This document shows, in pieces, positions 63,518 through 64,000 of a stretch of 64,000 nt of DNA (the stretch's first letter is position 1; the number at the start of each line of letters is the position of its first letter). This stretch comes from Sphingobacterium siyangense (lineage in GTDB: Bacteria > Bacteroidota > Bacteroidia > Sphingobacteriales > Sphingobacteriaceae): the NCBI RefSeq assembly GCF_007830445.1, contig NZ_VLKR01000014.1:86687-150686 (forward strand), given 5' to 3'. The notes under the pieces are model-generated. The model did not search any database, was not told the origin of the DNA, and saw nothing but the letters and a program-made list of their open reading frames with translations. The position numbers and the translations under genes were made by a program.

Positions 63518-63805
63518 ATGGAAATCAATCCAATATTTCATCCGTCTGTTCCTAAATACATCCGATATCCGGCGATGTTCATTATAGGAACGGTTGTGTT
63601 ATCAGCCAATGGTATATTTCTTGGGACTGCAGTGGATATGTATAATGGTCAGGGGGAGTATACGGAACATTTCACAATGGCCTATAACGCTGTATTTGTA
63701 GGAATGGCTTTGAATATACTTCTAGCCCAAAGGTTTGCAGAAAGATATACCAATAAAACACATATGTTGGTTGGACTGGTCGGTATGCTTATATTGGTAG
63801 TGTAA
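63518..63805 (+). pseudogene. MFS exporter gene, broken by an insertion sequence after about 95 codons
   Basis: The start (MEINPIFHPSVPKYIRYPAMFI) and first transmembrane segments with the loop LAQRFAERYTNKTHM read as the beginning of an EmrB-like transporter of about 500 residues that completes the TolC-HlyD operon. The frame ends at 63805 in LILVV then stop, at the point where sequence of an insertion element begins. The remaining part of the gene would be beyond the window on the other side of the element. The exporter is therefore inactive in this strain unless the element is excised. Confidence 0.85.
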
Positions 63806-63823
63806 ACTGAACTGTGTCACATC

Positions 63824-63883
63824 ACTCCTTTTAGGGTTCGTTCTCAGAGGCTTTCAGCCTCGAGTGCGAACCCTAAAAGGAGT
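63824..63883. repeat. 60-base near-perfect hairpin at the end of the insertion element
   Basis: ACTCCTTTTAGGGTTCG (63824-63840) and its reverse complement (63867-63883) pair over 17 bases, and the inner part CTC-A-GAGGC/GCCTC-GAG nearly completes the fold. The transposase stop codon lies inside the 3' arm. Confidence 0.9.
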
Positions 63884-64000
63884 TGCCGAAGGCTTTAATT
63901 CTATCCCCAAATTTAATATGTAATTGTTGCATTGTCAATCCCCAATTCCGGACAGGCATGGTCCATTTTTTTGATATTTCTTTAACCGTGAGATAAACCA
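63873..64000 (-). CDS. IS256-family transposase, C-terminal 41 residues (partial)
   Basis: Minus-strand frame reading YLTVKEISKKWTMPVRNW, LTMQQLHIKFGDRI and ending KAFGNSF, then TAG at 63873-63875. This is the conserved C-terminus of IS256/Mutator-type DDE transposases. The rest of the gene is outside the window. Confidence 0.85.
   Translation of the reverse strand, partial: VYLTVKEISKKWTMPVRNWGLTMQQLHIKFGDRIKAFGNSF

Larger units (their letters stand above)
63803..64000. mobile_element. IS256-family insertion element, one end (continues past the window)
   Basis: The transposase C-terminal reading on the minus strand and the loss of the MFS frame mark the element. Its outer end lies at about 63800-63810 (near TGTAAACTGAACTGTGTCAC); the exact base and the target duplication cannot be set because the other end is not in view. 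Confidence 0.8.

Overview
The window reads as a chromosomal segment from a member of the Bacteroidota, most likely Sphingobacteriaceae and close to Sphingobacterium or Pedobacter. Grounds: -7 boxes of the TAnnTTTG type, few Shine-Dalgarno sites, a lipidated BamA-type protein (TamL) directly after tamB, PorT-like barrel proteins, LytS/LytTR and DUF1080 proteins, and housekeeping proteins of Bacteroidota type. This is inference from recognised families; no database search was run.

Layout. 1-2742: 3' part of sucA, then sucB (2-oxoglutarate dehydrogenase E1 and E2), closed by a terminator and a dispersed hairpin repeat. 3088-8007: an unknown membrane protein, then two adjacent LTA-synthase-like phosphatase-superfamily membrane proteins on the minus strand. 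8268-12082: valS, an 11-bp tandem repeat array, a DUF4342 protein and a DoxX-like protein. 12462-20043: tamB-tamL, the inter-membrane/outer-membrane assembly pair. 20405-27077: malate dehydrogenase, a retropepsin-like protease, an MFS exporter, a transaldolase-like protein, a Fur-family regulator and RNase R. 27211-31815: a small lipoprotein, a candidate 35-aa ORF, and the str cluster rpsL-rpsG-fusA-rpsJ, which stops at a terminator after rpsJ instead of running into rplC. 31878-39302: a second copy of the hairpin repeat, two PorT-like barrels flanking an AI-2E-type permease, tRNA-Cys, cutC, an Smr protein and a DUF1080 protein. 39303-40582: about 1.3 kb without protein genes, holding tRNA-Pro and partial duplications of its 3' end and terminator.

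From 40583 to the end the sequence is visibly AT-richer and accessory in content: a TonB-dependent receptor with a PepSY membrane protein (probably siderophore uptake), a TetR regulator, a full RND efflux operon, a DHA2 exporter with a long structured leader, several small exported proteins, a LytS/LytTR two-component pair, two unknown genes, and a Crp/Fnr regulator divergent from a TolC-HlyD-MFS exporter operon. The MFS gene of that operon is cut after about 95 codons by an IS256-family element whose transposase 3' end lies at the right edge of the window.

No CRISPR array, defence island, prophage or biosynthetic cluster is visible. The less ordinary signals are non-coding: the dispersed palindromic repeat, the 11-bp tandem array, the tRNA-Pro-derived repeats, two near-identical promoters ahead of tamB and the fur-like gene, and several small ORFs and structured leaders.
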